Shown here piece after piece: positions 1-7,830 of a stretch of DNA of 64,000 nt. How positions within the stretch are numbered: position 1 is the stretch's first letter; each line of letters begins with the position of its first letter. Source of the stretch: Akkermansiaceae bacterium UBA4589 (GTDB taxonomy: Bacteria; Verrucomicrobiota; Verrucomicrobiia; Verrucomicrobiales; Akkermansiaceae); contig DGJT01000032.1 in NCBI GenBank assembly GCA_002387565.1, forward strand, positions 75,086 to 139,085, read 5' to 3'. The translations under genes were made by a program, and so were the position numbers. The notes under the pieces are model-generated. The model was given only the letters and a program-made list of their open reading frames with translations. It was not told the DNA's origin and did no database searches.

Positions 1-154
<154 letters not shown>

Positions 155-240
155 TCAGAGGTTGGACAAAAAAGCGGGCTATGTCAATCCATGAAAAAAT
201 AAAGTTTTGCAAACAGCAACTCATCTATTACAGTTTATTT

Positions 241-1260
241 ATGAGCACATTTTCCATTCTCGAACTCAATCAATTACAAGACAATCAAGTCTCTGGGCAA
301 GTCGCTACGCAAATTCAAAGCGTCAGCGAAAAAAAAACCAAAAACGGCAAGCCCTATCTCGAAGTCACCTTTGTCGATTCTAGTAGCTCATTCTCACTCA
401 AAATATGGGATAATTCACCTGATTTTGACACCTTTGCCAGTGCCAGTATTGGGCAATTCATCGGGCTAGATGCCGACTGGAGCAAAGGCGACTACGGCAT
501 CGAGGCTAAGAACCTCAGCCTCTACACCATCAACGACGAGGACAAGCAAGCCTTCCTCCAATCAGATCCAGAGACGACCAGTATCCAAGAACAAGCCTGG
601 CAGGATATCAACGAACTCGCTCAGAGCATCCAAGACCCACGCTTTAACCTCCTCTGCCAAACCCTGCTCACCAAACACGCTGACAGTTTCAGACGTGCCG
701 CGGCTGCTAGACGTAACCATCATGCAAGACGTGGTGGGCTCATCGAGCACGTTTCACAAATGATGCGCGCTGCAGATGCCCTATGCCTCGTCTACCCAAC
801 TTGGAACCGAGACCTACTCCTCACAGGCACCCTATTCCACGACATCGGCAAACTATGGGAAAACAACTACCCCAAGGATAGCCTCACCCAAACCAGAAAA
901 ATCGAAGGCGAACTCATGGGGCATATCCCCCTTGGCACCGAATTTGTCAACCACCTCTGGAAAGAAATCCAAACCGAGCACGCAGATGTCTTTAACAGCA
1001 TAGAGCAACCTAACACCCACGAGGCAAAACTCCACCTACTCCATCTCATCCTCAGTCACCACGGACAATTCGATTACGGCTCACCCGTCACCCCAAAAAC
1101 CCCAGAAGCCTGGGCGCTACACTACATCGACAACATCGACGCCAAACACGAAATGAGCTGCCTCACCTACGCCGAAGCGGGACAAATTACCGAGCAAATC
1201 TATGACCGTAGATTCCCCTTGTCCGAACAAGTTAAACCCCTAGGGAAAGTGGATGGTTAA
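241..1260 (+). CDS. YhaM-like 3'-5' exoribonuclease (OB-fold plus HD domain)
   Basis: A 339-residue protein when started at the ATG at 241. An upstream in-frame ATG at 181 would add 20 residues that do not look like part of the fold. Residues ~15-95 resemble an OB nucleic-acid-binding domain. The HD phosphohydrolase domain follows, with GGLIEH (H170), FHDIGK (H200, D201), GH at 228 and LSHHGQFDYGSP (~272-282), ending with the YIDNIDAK metal-site segment. This order and spacing match Bacillus YhaM/CBF1, which degrades RNA and ssDNA from the 3' end using Mn2+. The family is known; activity here is inferred. The gene is more GC-rich than the small genes after it. Confidence 0.82.
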   Translation: MSTFSILELNQLQDNQVSGQVATQIQSVSEKKTKNGKPYLEVTFVDSSSSFSLKIWDNSPDFDTFASASIGQFIGLDADWSKGDYGIEAKNLSLYTINDEDKQAFLQSDPETTSIQEQAWQDINELAQSIQDPRFNLLCQTLLTKHADSFRRAAAARRNHHARRGGLIEHVSQMMRAADALCLVYPTWNRDLLLTGTLFHDIGKLWENNYPKDSLTQTRKIEGELMGHIPLGTEFVNHLWKEIQTEHADVFNSIEQPNTHEAKLHLLHLILSHHGQFDYGSPVTPKTPEAWALHYIDNIDAKHEMSCLTYAEAGQITEQIYDRRFPLSEQVKPLGKVDG

Positions 1261-1273
1261 GCAGAGCTAACTA

Positions 1274-1361
1274 AGTGAAAAGTGAATAACTAAAAGTGAA
1301 AACGCACGCAAAGCCGCCAAGGCGCAAAGAAGAATACAAAAATAACTAGTTAAACTTTATC
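1274..1361. repeat. Dispersed intergenic repeat, copy A1
   Basis: About 88 bases nearly identical to 3571-3662. Both read agtgAAtaactaaaagtgaaaacg, then the block around aagccgccaaggcgcaaaga, and both end in aactagttaaactt. The central GC-rich string resembles short dispersed repeats that I recall from the intergenic regions of many unrelated bacteria. No reading frame continues through it. The rest of the 1261-1452 spacer is AT-rich with no other recognisable signal. Confidence 0.75.
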
Positions 1362-1452
1362 CTCCTTAAAAGCCTCATATATACAGCCATATCAACTCTT
1401 ACAGGGTGGGTTAGGTTTCAATTTTATTGTAATTAACAACTTAAATTTGCCA

Positions 1453-1701
1453 TTAAAATTTCCAAATAGAATATCTGGCAAATGCACATAATAAACAAAA
1501 TGCTATAATTCCTAGCAATTGTACTGTTCCTTTAGATGCAAAATTTAAGGGGAATTTATACTTAGACTCTTCTTTTTGTATAATTGACTCTTTCAATTGC
1601 TTTTCAACTTTTTGTTCCTGAGTAACAAAAGTATCTGCCTTAATAACCTGTCCTATGGTAATTAGAGGCACACACAAAAAGACCATTAATAACTTAATCA
1701 T
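1453..1701 (-). CDS. Small secreted or membrane protein, unknown function
   Basis: An 82-residue protein. It begins with a hydrophobic stretch (residues 3-17) that could be a signal peptide or anchor, continues with a charged Glu/Lys/Gln segment (~28-47), and has a second hydrophobic helix near the C-terminus (~60-76). Its ATG overlaps the stop of the upstream gene at 1694 by eight bases, so the two are probably co-translated. No family was recognised. It is strongly AT-rich like its partner and unlike the nuclease gene on its left, so the pair may be a recent acquisition. Confidence 0.5.
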   Translation of the reverse strand: MIKLLMVFLCVPLITIGQVIKADTFVTQEQKVEKQLKESIIQKEESKYKFPLNFASKGTVQLLGIIAFCLLCAFARYSIWKF

Positions 1702-1966
1702 TGTTTTGACGTTGTCTTAGTTTTCTTTGATAAAGAGCTTCTTGAGCTCTACAGTATTTATGATTTCGTTTAAACATTAGGTAAAATGATACGACCATAT
1801 AACTAACCATAAATATAATACCCAGTGAATAATGTATCCAGCCTAATCCAAATGAGATGAGGAATGCTACAGATACAAAGAAAGCATAACTAAGAAACCA
1901 TTTCAAGCCCTCCTTAGTATAGCTAAATTTATGACTATTCCATATGTATCGAGAAATTTTACTCAT
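1694..1966 (-). CDS. Small two-helix membrane protein, unknown function
   Basis: A 90-residue protein with two predicted transmembrane helices (~24-43 and ~47-65) and a basic C-terminal tail rich in Arg, Gln and Lys. This layout resembles many small PVC inner-membrane proteins, but no named family was recognised. It is the first gene of a two-gene unit with 1453-1701, with which it overlaps by eight bases. Palindrome R1 lies upstream of its start, between this gene and the peptidase. Confidence 0.5.
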   Translation of the reverse strand: MSKISRYIWNSHKFSYTKEGLKWFLSYAFFVSVAFLISFGLGWIHYSLGIIFMVSYMVVSFYLMFKRNHKYCRAQEALYQRKLRQRQNND

Positions 1967-2015
1967 ACTTATTTATTATTCATAACTATTTAAATCTTAT
2001 TCGCTCATCTCAAGA

Positions 2016-2150
2016 TAAAATTAGCTAAACGTAGTGGTTTTGGATGAGAAAAGGCGGCGCAAGCATATTTTGAGGGTGAGTGTAGAAGTAGCTACTCGAC
2101 CCTGAAAAAATATGAGATAGCCGTCTTTTATCGCCAAAAGAGCAATTTTA
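2016..2150. repeat. Long imperfect palindrome R1 (variable-arm hairpin family)
   Basis: Nested complementary arms: taaaatt (2016-2022) with aatttta (2144-2150); ttttgg..gagaaaaggcggc (2038-2056) with gccgtcttttatcgccaaaa (2120-2139); catatttt with aaaatatg; aggg with ccct. The apex reads GTGTAG, six loop bases, then CTACTCGA. The base of the hairpin overlaps the TAA stop of the M20 peptidase gene. A close relative is at 56551-56679 and more divergent ones are at 48362-48747. No U-tract follows in either direction, so it is not a standard terminator. Confidence 0.85.
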
Positions 2151-3515
2151 AGCTAGTTCATCCAAGAGATTTTGGACGAGAACGATGCCATAGCGGAAGT
2201 TTGCCAAATGAAAATTCTCATTCGGCGAGTGGATTTGACAATCTGGCAGTGCTAGTCCTAGGAGCAGTGAGTCGGTACCTAGGACTTCTTTGAAGTCGGC
2301 GATGATGGGTATGCTACCCCCCTCACGAATCAGTACGGGCTCGGCGTTGAAGGTTTTGCGTAGTGCTTCTTGCCCTGCTTTGCCAAATTCTGAATGTGGG
2401 TCGCACATATAGCTGTTACCGCTGTGACCAAGCTCGATGTCGAGGGTGACACCTGCTGGGCAGTGTTGTTCTAGATGAGCTTTGGCTTGGGCGAGGATGA
2501 TGTCTGGCTGCATCTGTGGCACGAGTCTAAATGAGAGCTTGGCTCCTGCGTTAGCTGGGATGACGGTCTTAGAGCCTTCGCCTTGGTAGCCTCCGTAGAT
2601 GCCGTTGACCTCAGCGGTAGGACGTCCCCAGACGCGCTCCACGGGGGTGTAGCCTGCCTCGCCTACGAGTTCATCGACTCCAAGCAAGGTTTTAAGTGAG
2701 GTGTCGTCCATGTCTGGCACGGTCGTCCACATGTCTTTTTCCCATGTTTCAAGCTCGACCACATCGTCGTAAAACCCATCTATAGCAACCTTGCCATTGG
2801 AGTCATGCAAGCTACTGATAAGTTTGGCTACCACCTGTGCAGGGTTGGCCACCATGCCTCCGTAAAGTCCAGAGTGTAAATCAGCGTTAGCTGCGTTGAC
2901 TGTAATTTCCAAGCAGGCAATGCCACGTAATCCATAACCTAGGGTTGGAGTATTTCTTGCCACCATACCTGTGTCGGAGACAGCGATAATATCGCAGGCA
3001 AACTGCTCCTTGTGTTTTTCTAAAAATGGTTTGAGGTTGGGTGAGCCGATTTCCTCCTCACCTTCAATGAGGAAAATCACGTTGACTGGTAGTTCACCCT
3101 CATGTTCATTAAGGTATTTTTCTACACCGAGAATGAGGGCTAGGTGCTGCCCTTTGTTGTCGGTGGTGCCTCGACCCCAAATTTTGCCGTCTTTGATGAC
3201 GGGCTCAAATGGGTCTGAATGCCATAAATGCAGTGGGTCTACAGGTTGCACATCGTAATGACCATAGATGAGTACGGTTTTCTTGTTTGGGTCAGCCTTT
3301 GTACGTCCGACAACAATCGGGTGACCTGCTGTTGGGTAGGTCTGAGTCTCTAATCCCATACTTTCAAATTTAGCATGCAACCATGCTCCACAATCTGCGA
3401 CATCTTGTTTGTACGCACTATCTGTTGAAATACTTTTAAAACGCAGATGAGTTTTAAAATCTTCTAGAGCGTTATTCCATACGTCTTCTGGGAGGGTATT
3501 GTTAGTTTGGTGCAT
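2148..3515 (-). CDS. M20 family metallopeptidase (dipeptidase-like)
   Basis: A 455-residue di-zinc peptidase of the M20/ArgE/DapE/Acy1 family. Visible metal and catalytic motifs in order are YGHYDVQP (His, and Asp activating the water), RGTTDNKGQ (bridging Asp), EGEEEIGS (general base Glu and metal Glu), SDTG (Asp) and a C-terminal IHSPNE (His). HSGLYGG lies in the dimerisation lid. Members hydrolyse dipeptides or N-acyl amino acids; the substrate here is unknown. The frame stays open to 3644, but that extension is the translation of a heptamer repeat (repeated FHFSLFT), so I start at the ATG at 3515. The stop codon lies in palindrome R1. Confidence 0.9.
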   Translation of the reverse strand: MHQTNNTLPEDVWNNALEDFKTHLRFKSISTDSAYKQDVADCGAWLHAKFESMGLETQTYPTAGHPIVVGRTKADPNKKTVLIYGHYDVQPVDPLHLWHSDPFEPVIKDGKIWGRGTTDNKGQHLALILGVEKYLNEHEGELPVNVIFLIEGEEEIGSPNLKPFLEKHKEQFACDIIAVSDTGMVARNTPTLGYGLRGIACLEITVNAANADLHSGLYGGMVANPAQVVAKLISSLHDSNGKVAIDGFYDDVVELETWEKDMWTTVPDMDDTSLKTLLGVDELVGEAGYTPVERVWGRPTAEVNGIYGGYQGEGSKTVIPANAGAKLSFRLVPQMQPDIILAQAKAHLEQHCPAGVTLDIELGHSGNSYMCDPHSEFGKAGQEALRKTFNAEPVLIREGGSIPIIADFKEVLGTDSLLLGLALPDCQIHSPNENFHLANFRYGIVLVQNLLDELA

Positions 3516-3528
3516 GTACCTAGTTAAG

Positions 3529-3584
3529 AGTGAAAAGTGAAAAGTGAAAAGTGAAAAGTGAAAAGTGAAAAGTGGAAAGTGAAT
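3529..3584. repeat. Heptanucleotide tandem repeat (agtgaaa)n
   Basis: Eight consecutive 7-base units. Six are perfect agtgaaa, followed by agtggaa and agtgaat. It sits immediately upstream of the M20 peptidase start and runs into repeat copy A2. A shorter two-unit version starts copy A1 at 1274. A different heptamer array is at 55746-55772. Confidence 0.92.
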
Positions 3585-3662
3585 AACTAAAAGTGAAAAC
3601 GCTCGCCAAGCCGCCAAGGCGCAAAGAGAAAAACACACAAACACAACTAGTTAAACTTCATC
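3571..3662. repeat. Dispersed intergenic repeat, copy A2
   Basis: The counterpart of 1274-1361, sharing the aagccgccaaggcgcaaaga block and the flanking aactaaaagtgaaaacg and aactagttaaactt strings. It links the heptamer array on its left to hairpin Q1 on its right, so 3529-3745 is a composite repeat island in the divergent spacer between the peptidase and the yjbQ-like gene. Confidence 0.75.
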
Positions 3663-3683
3663 ACCCTCAAACGTCTTGTAACT

Positions 3684-3745
3684 ACAGCCCTTAAGGGTGA
3701 GCGACGCTCTGAGTAAGAGCGGGCGAATCAAAAATGAAGAGTTAA
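3684..3745. repeat. Small hairpin repeat Q1 with GAGTA loop
   Basis: Contains the palindrome CCCTTAAGGG, then TGAGCGAC, a hairpin GCTCT-GAGTA-AGAGC, then GGGCGAATCAAAA. It matches 55817-55876, where the flanks and loop are the same but the stem is AGCTC/GAGCT. Changing both arms together while keeping the loop points to selection on structure, or to a structure-dependent copying mechanism. Confidence 0.75.
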
Positions 3746-3802
3746 AAGTTTAAAATGCCTTGCTTTACATTTATTTAAGTTAGGTTTATTTTGCTAATTA
3801 AT

Positions 3803-4225
3803 ATGAGCATTCATCAAACTCACTTACTACAAACTAGTACTAACGGTAAAGGCACGTATAGTCTCACTCGACAAATAGAAGAGCTTGTGGCTCAAAGTGG
3901 TATCGACCAAGGAGCAATTACGATTCTAGTACAACACACGAGTGCGAGTCTTGTCCTTATGGAGAATGCGGATATTGAAGCGCGTCATGACTTGCATGCC
4001 TTTTTTGATCATTTAGTGCCTGAGGATACGCCTTATTTCACACATACTTATGAAGGTCCAGATGATATGCCCTCACATATTAGAACCGTGCTGACCCAGA
4101 GTAGCCAGACCATCCCTATTATCAATGGGCGCATGGCTCTAGGTACTTGGCAGGGCATCTTCCTGTTTGAGCATCGTGTGGCTCCACATAATCGCCGTAT
4201 AGCAATTCATATTGGGGGTGTATAA
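3803..4225 (+). CDS. yjbQ: YjbQ family protein (UPF0047)
   Basis: A 140-residue single-domain protein. VQHTSASLVLMENAD and the C-terminal GTWQGIFLFEHR are hallmarks of YjbQ/UPF0047, which also has conserved His residues near the first motif. E. coli YjbQ has weak thiamine-phosphate synthase activity, but the physiological role is unsettled. The frame opens at a TTG at 3791; I chose the ATG at 3803 because it matches the usual N-terminus and other genes here start with ATG. It is followed after 49 bases by fumarase. thiG elsewhere in the window is a possible but unproven functional link. Confidence 0.85.
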   Translation: MSIHQTHLLQTSTNGKGTYSLTRQIEELVAQSGIDQGAITILVQHTSASLVLMENADIEARHDLHAFFDHLVPEDTPYFTHTYEGPDDMPSHIRTVLTQSSQTIPIINGRMALGTWQGIFLFEHRVAPHNRRIAIHIGGV

Positions 4226-4274
4226 GGGACTATAAATACTTGCAACTATAACTAATATCATTTAATTTTTTCTC

Positions 4275-5927
4275 ATGTCTGATAAGCCATTCCATTTCCA
4301 AAAGCCCTTCCCTCTTGGCCCTGATAAAACTGAGTATATTTTCTTAGGTAATGAGGGTGTTTCTACCACCGAATTTAATGGTCAAGAAATTCTCCAAGTC
4401 AGTGCTGACGCCCTCACTCATATCACCAATGAAGGCATCAAAGCTATTTCATTCATGTTGCGCTCAGCTCACCTCAAGCAGGTAGCCGCCATCCTCGATG
4501 ACGAAGAAGCCACAGATAACGACCGCATGGTAGCTCTAACTCTGTTACGTAATGCAGAAATTGCATCAAATGGCATCCTACCTACTTGCCAAGACACTGG
4601 CACCGCGATCGTCATGGGTAAAAAAGGGCAAAACGTATGGACCGGCATCAATGACGAGGAAGCCATCTCCAAAGGGATTTACAAAACCTATATTGAGGAG
4701 AACCTGCGCTATTCACAGACGGTACCTCTAGACATGTACGAAGAGATCAACTCCAAGACCAACTTACCTGCGCAAATTGATTTGTACGCCACACAGGGCG
4801 ACAGCTACGAGTTTCTGTTCGTCACTAAGGGTGGTGGCTCTGCTAACAAGACTTTCCTCTATCAAGAGACCAAGGGCTTGCTCAATCCTAAACGCCTCAA
4901 AGAATTTTGCCTCGAAAAAATGGCAACCTTAGGGACGTCCGCCTGCCCTCCTTATCACATGGCGTTTGTCATTGGTGGTACTTCTGCAGAAGCCAACCTC
5001 AAGACGGTTAAACTCGCCTCAACTAAGTACTATGATGAGCTTCCTACCTCAGGTAATGAACATGGTCGTGCGTTTCGTGATTTAGAGCTCGAAGCAGAGC
5101 TCCTCAAAACCGCCCAAGAGGTCGGCATCGGCGCTCAATTTGGGGGTAAGTATTTTGCCCTTGATGTGCGTGTGATTCGTCTACCTCGTCATGGTGCTTC
5201 GTGTCCTGTGGGTCTTGGTGTATCGTGCTCAGCAGATAGACAAGCCAAAGGCAAGATTACTAAAGAAGGTATCTTCTTAGAAAAACTCGAGACTAACCCT
5301 GGTCAATACATCCCAGAGAAATACAAAAACTGGAAATTCAAAGGTGTCGCCGTCAATCTAGACGAAGGTATGGAAGCCACTCTTAAAACACTGAGCAAGT
5401 ACCCTGTCACCACAGCACTTGCGCTAAGTGGCTCTATTATTGTGGCTCGTGACATCGCTCACGCCAAACTCATGGAGAAAATAGAAAATGGTGAGGAGCT
5501 CCCTGACTATTTCAAACAATTCCCTGTCTATTATGCTGGCCCTGCTAAGAAGCCAGATGGCATGCCTTCTGGTTCATTTGGCCCTACTACTGCAGGCAGG
5601 ATGGATCCGTATGTAGCTCCATTTCAAGCCAAGGGAGCTTCGATGGTCATGATCGCCAAGGGCAATCGATCACAACAAGTCACTGATGCCTGTCACAAAT
5701 ACGGAGGCTTCTACCTAGGTTCTATTGGTGGCCCAGCTGCGATTCTAGCACAAAACCATATCAAAAAAGTCGAGGTTTTAGACTTTCCCGAGCTTGGTAT
5801 GGAAGCTGTGTGGAAGATTGATGTCGTTGATTTCCCTGCGTTTATCATCGTGGATGATAAGGGTAATAATTTCTTTGACGGGATTAATGCCTGCGCCGCA
5901 TGTACCACTAAACCAGAAGAAGAGTAG
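4275..5927 (+). CDS. fumA: Class I fumarate hydratase (Fe-S)
   Basis: A 550-residue, full-length class I fumarase that reversibly hydrates fumarate to L-malate in the TCA cycle. The N-terminal alpha domain carries [10 protein letters not shown] around residue 105 and the middle carries [10 protein letters not shown]; these supply cysteine ligands of the oxygen-sensitive [4Fe-4S] cluster. The C-terminal beta domain includes [11 protein letters not shown]. The protein is closest in layout to E. coli FumA/FumB (~548 residues) rather than the two-subunit form. A strong terminator follows the gene. There is no Shine-Dalgarno before the ATG (attttttctc). Confidence 0.93.
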   Translation: MSDKPFHFQKPFPLGPDKTEYIFLGNEGVSTTEFNGQEILQVSADALTHITNEGIKAISFMLRSAHLKQVAAILDDEEATDNDRMVALTLLRNAEIASNGILPTCQDTGTAIVMGKKGQNVWTGINDEEAISKGIYKTYIEENLRYSQTVPLDMYEEINSKTNLPAQIDLYATQGDSYEFLFVTKGGGSANKTFLYQETKGLLNPKRLKEFCLEKMATLGTSACPPYHMAFVIGGTSAEANLKTVKLASTKYYDELPTSGNEHGRAFRDLELEAELLKTAQEVGIGAQFGGKYFALDVRVIRLPRHGASCPVGLGVSCSADRQAKGKITKEGIFLEKLETNPGQYIPEKYKNWKFKGVAVNLDEGMEATLKTLSKYPVTTALALSGSIIVARDIAHAKLMEKIENGEELPDYFKQFPVYYAGPAKKPDGMPSGSFGPTTAGRMDPYVAPFQAKGASMVMIAKGNRSQQVTDACHKYGGFYLGSIGGPAAILAQNHIKKVEVLDFPELGMEAVWKIDVVDFPAFIIVDDKGNNFFDGINACAACTTKPEEE

Positions 5928-5954
5928 TATTAAAATATTTATATCCAACAAAAA

Positions 5955-5987
5955 AGCCTTCACTCATTACCGAATGAAGGCTTTTTT
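5955..5987 (+). terminator. Rho-independent terminator after fumarase
   Basis: Stem AGCCTTCA/TGAAGGCT with a 12-base loop, A-rich before and followed by a T run (cttttttatttt). It lies 28 bases after the fumarase stop. The flanking A and T runs make it usable in both directions. Confidence 0.88.
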
Positions 5988-6114
5988 ATTTTATACCAAT
6001 CTTAAAACTAAATTAAAATTGGCATGGAGGTAGTTTGAGAAATTGATGTAATCGACTTCTTTGTCATTATTGACGCCTATAATGCCTGCTCCACTAGGTA
6101 ACTGCAGATTGAAC

Positions 6115-7662
6115 TTATTTAATATTATAAGCTAACTCCCATTCTTTGATGCTTTTTGCCATATCTGAAACTCGATCTGGATATTCAAGAGCTAGGTTAT
6201 TAAGCTCATTGAAATCTTGCCTAATATTGTAGAGTTCCCACTGGCTATTTTGAGTATTAGTTTTAACTAACTTCCATTCACCATCTTTTATCACAGCTCT
6301 ACCCGTGCCGTATTTCCAAAAGAGTTGTTGATAGCCCTTTCTTGGCTCTCCTCGCAGAGTGGGAACTAATGATTGACCTACTAATGGCATAGTTTTCTTG
6401 CCTCTAATTTCAGCTGGATATTCACCTTTGGCTAGCTCCATAAATGTAGGCAAAAAGTCCATAACATGACCTACTTCTTGACTAATTGTGCTATGCTTAA
6501 TGACTTTAGGCCATGAAATAATAAGCGGAGTACGCACACCTCCATCTAAAGTATTAGCTTTATAGTCTCTTAAAGGAGTATTACTAGCCATCGCCCAACC
6601 ACGACCTAAAGCCCTATAACTTTCTACTGGACCTGCTGGTATCGAAACATCTTGGTCTACTATTTCTGCACAAGCACCATTATCTGACAAGAAGATAACT
6701 ATTGTGTTATCATATTTACCTATGTCTTTAAGCTTCTGTAATACTTTACCTATACCTTGGTCCATTCTATCTACCATAGCAGCATAAACCGCCATTTTAT
6801 AAGATTCATCAGCTTGTTCATCCTTAGTTAATTCATTCCATGCCTTAACTCTTTTATTACGTGGAGGTAGTACTGTGTCAGTCGAAACCAAACCTAAATC
6901 TTTGATTCTCGCTAACCTTTGCTCTCTTAATTTATCCCAACCTTGCTTGTAGGTATTTTCATATTTTTTAATATCCTCTGGCCAAGCATGAAGGGGATAA
7001 TGCGGTGCTGTGTATGCTAAGTATAACAAAAATGGTTGTTCTTCATTTTTGTACTCTTCTAATCTATCTACGGCATAATTTGAAAATACATCTGTGGTAT
7101 AAAAGTCTTTATCTTTAGGTACATAGTTAGATATAGCCTTGTCTTCTATTCCCCATTTTCTTGATTTATTAGCTTTGACCATTTGTGGCTTTCTACCTGG
7201 CATAGGCTCACCCTCTTTAGCGTCTATACCTGGATTCCAGAAATTACAGCAACCATCAAGTAATCCTGTATATCTATCATAGCCAACTTGCGTAGGATGG
7301 GTACTACCTTGATGCCATTTACCTGTCATAATAGTTCGGTAACCAGAATTTTTTAAAATTTCAGCAAAAGTAGGTTTCCCATTAAATCCTCTACCAGGGT
7401 AATGCCCTGTATGTAGAGCTAACCTACTAGGCCCACACTTAGCATTATTATAAAAATTAGTAAAATTGAGGCCTTGTTGAGCCAGTTCATCTATATGAGG
7501 TGTTTTTATCTCACCTCCATATGCTCCTATATCTGAATATCCCATATCATCAGCTAAAATCAGTACAATATTAGGCCTATCTTCTGCATGAAGGTGCCTA
7601 CACAAAAAGCTGACGAATATAATTATAAAATAAAAAAGGTTATTCATATTAACCATTACCAT
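6115..7662 (-). CDS. Secreted arylsulfatase-family sulfatase
   Basis: A 515-residue S1-family sulfatase with an N-terminal hydrophobic signal sequence (~8-26, ending near HLHAED). The Asp pair is LADDMGYSDIG (~37-45). The sulfatase signature CGPSRLALHTG has Cys76, the residue converted to formylglycine by FGE. Later metal and active-site segments include TGKWHQG, APHYPLHAWP and FLSDNGA. It hydrolyses sulfate esters, probably of polysaccharides, in the periplasm; the substrate is unknown. In-frame ATGs at 7662 and 7647 are both possible starts. It is AT-rich relative to its neighbours and stands alone, without a sulfatase-maturing enzyme nearby. Confidence 0.9.
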   Translation of the reverse strand: MVMVNMNNLFYFIIIFVSFLCRHLHAEDRPNIVLILADDMGYSDIGAYGGEIKTPHIDELAQQGLNFTNFYNNAKCGPSRLALHTGHYPGRGFNGKPTFAEILKNSGYRTIMTGKWHQGSTHPTQVGYDRYTGLLDGCCNFWNPGIDAKEGEPMPGRKPQMVKANKSRKWGIEDKAISNYVPKDKDFYTTDVFSNYAVDRLEEYKNEEQPFLLYLAYTAPHYPLHAWPEDIKKYENTYKQGWDKLREQRLARIKDLGLVSTDTVLPPRNKRVKAWNELTKDEQADESYKMAVYAAMVDRMDQGIGKVLQKLKDIGKYDNTIVIFLSDNGACAEIVDQDVSIPAGPVESYRALGRGWAMASNTPLRDYKANTLDGGVRTPLIISWPKVIKHSTISQEVGHVMDFLPTFMELAKGEYPAEIRGKKTMPLVGQSLVPTLRGEPRKGYQQLFWKYGTGRAVIKDGEWKLVKTNTQNSQWELYNIRQDFNELNNLALEYPDRVSDMAKSIKEWELAYNIK

Positions 7663-7761
7663 ATAAGGTAATATGTATTAACTTCAATTCAAATTTACCT
7701 TTGACGCTATTTGAATGCTAAATAGACGCATTTTCCAATTATTATGATGAGTTCTTTTCAC

Positions 7762-7795
7762 AAAAAAAGCTCTTACTCATAATAGAGTAAGAGCT
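7762..7795 (-). terminator. Rho-independent terminator after cysK
   Basis: On the minus strand, a perfect 11-bp stem AGCTCTTACTC/GAGTAAGAGCT with a six-base loop is followed by a run of seven T. It ends the leftward panD-TSUP-acpS-cysK unit about 36 bases after the cysK stop. Confidence 0.92.
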
Positions 7796-7830
7796 CTTAT
7801 AAGTTTGAACACATGGCTCAACCTTAACTA

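Noticed and set aside
2016..2150. R palindromes as ordinary rho-independent terminators
   Set aside because: Arms are too long, the stem has several internal loops, and no T-run follows on either strand; true terminators in the window look quite different.
3516..3644. N-terminal extension of the M20 peptidase frame with repeated FHFSLFT
   Set aside because: It is the translation of the agtgaaa heptamer array and repeat A2; the peptidase fold starts at the ATG at 3515.
7084..7662. Prophage or transposon around the AT-rich sulfatase and small genes
   Set aside because: No integrase, transposase, terminal repeats or att-like duplications were found; AT-richness alone is not enough.
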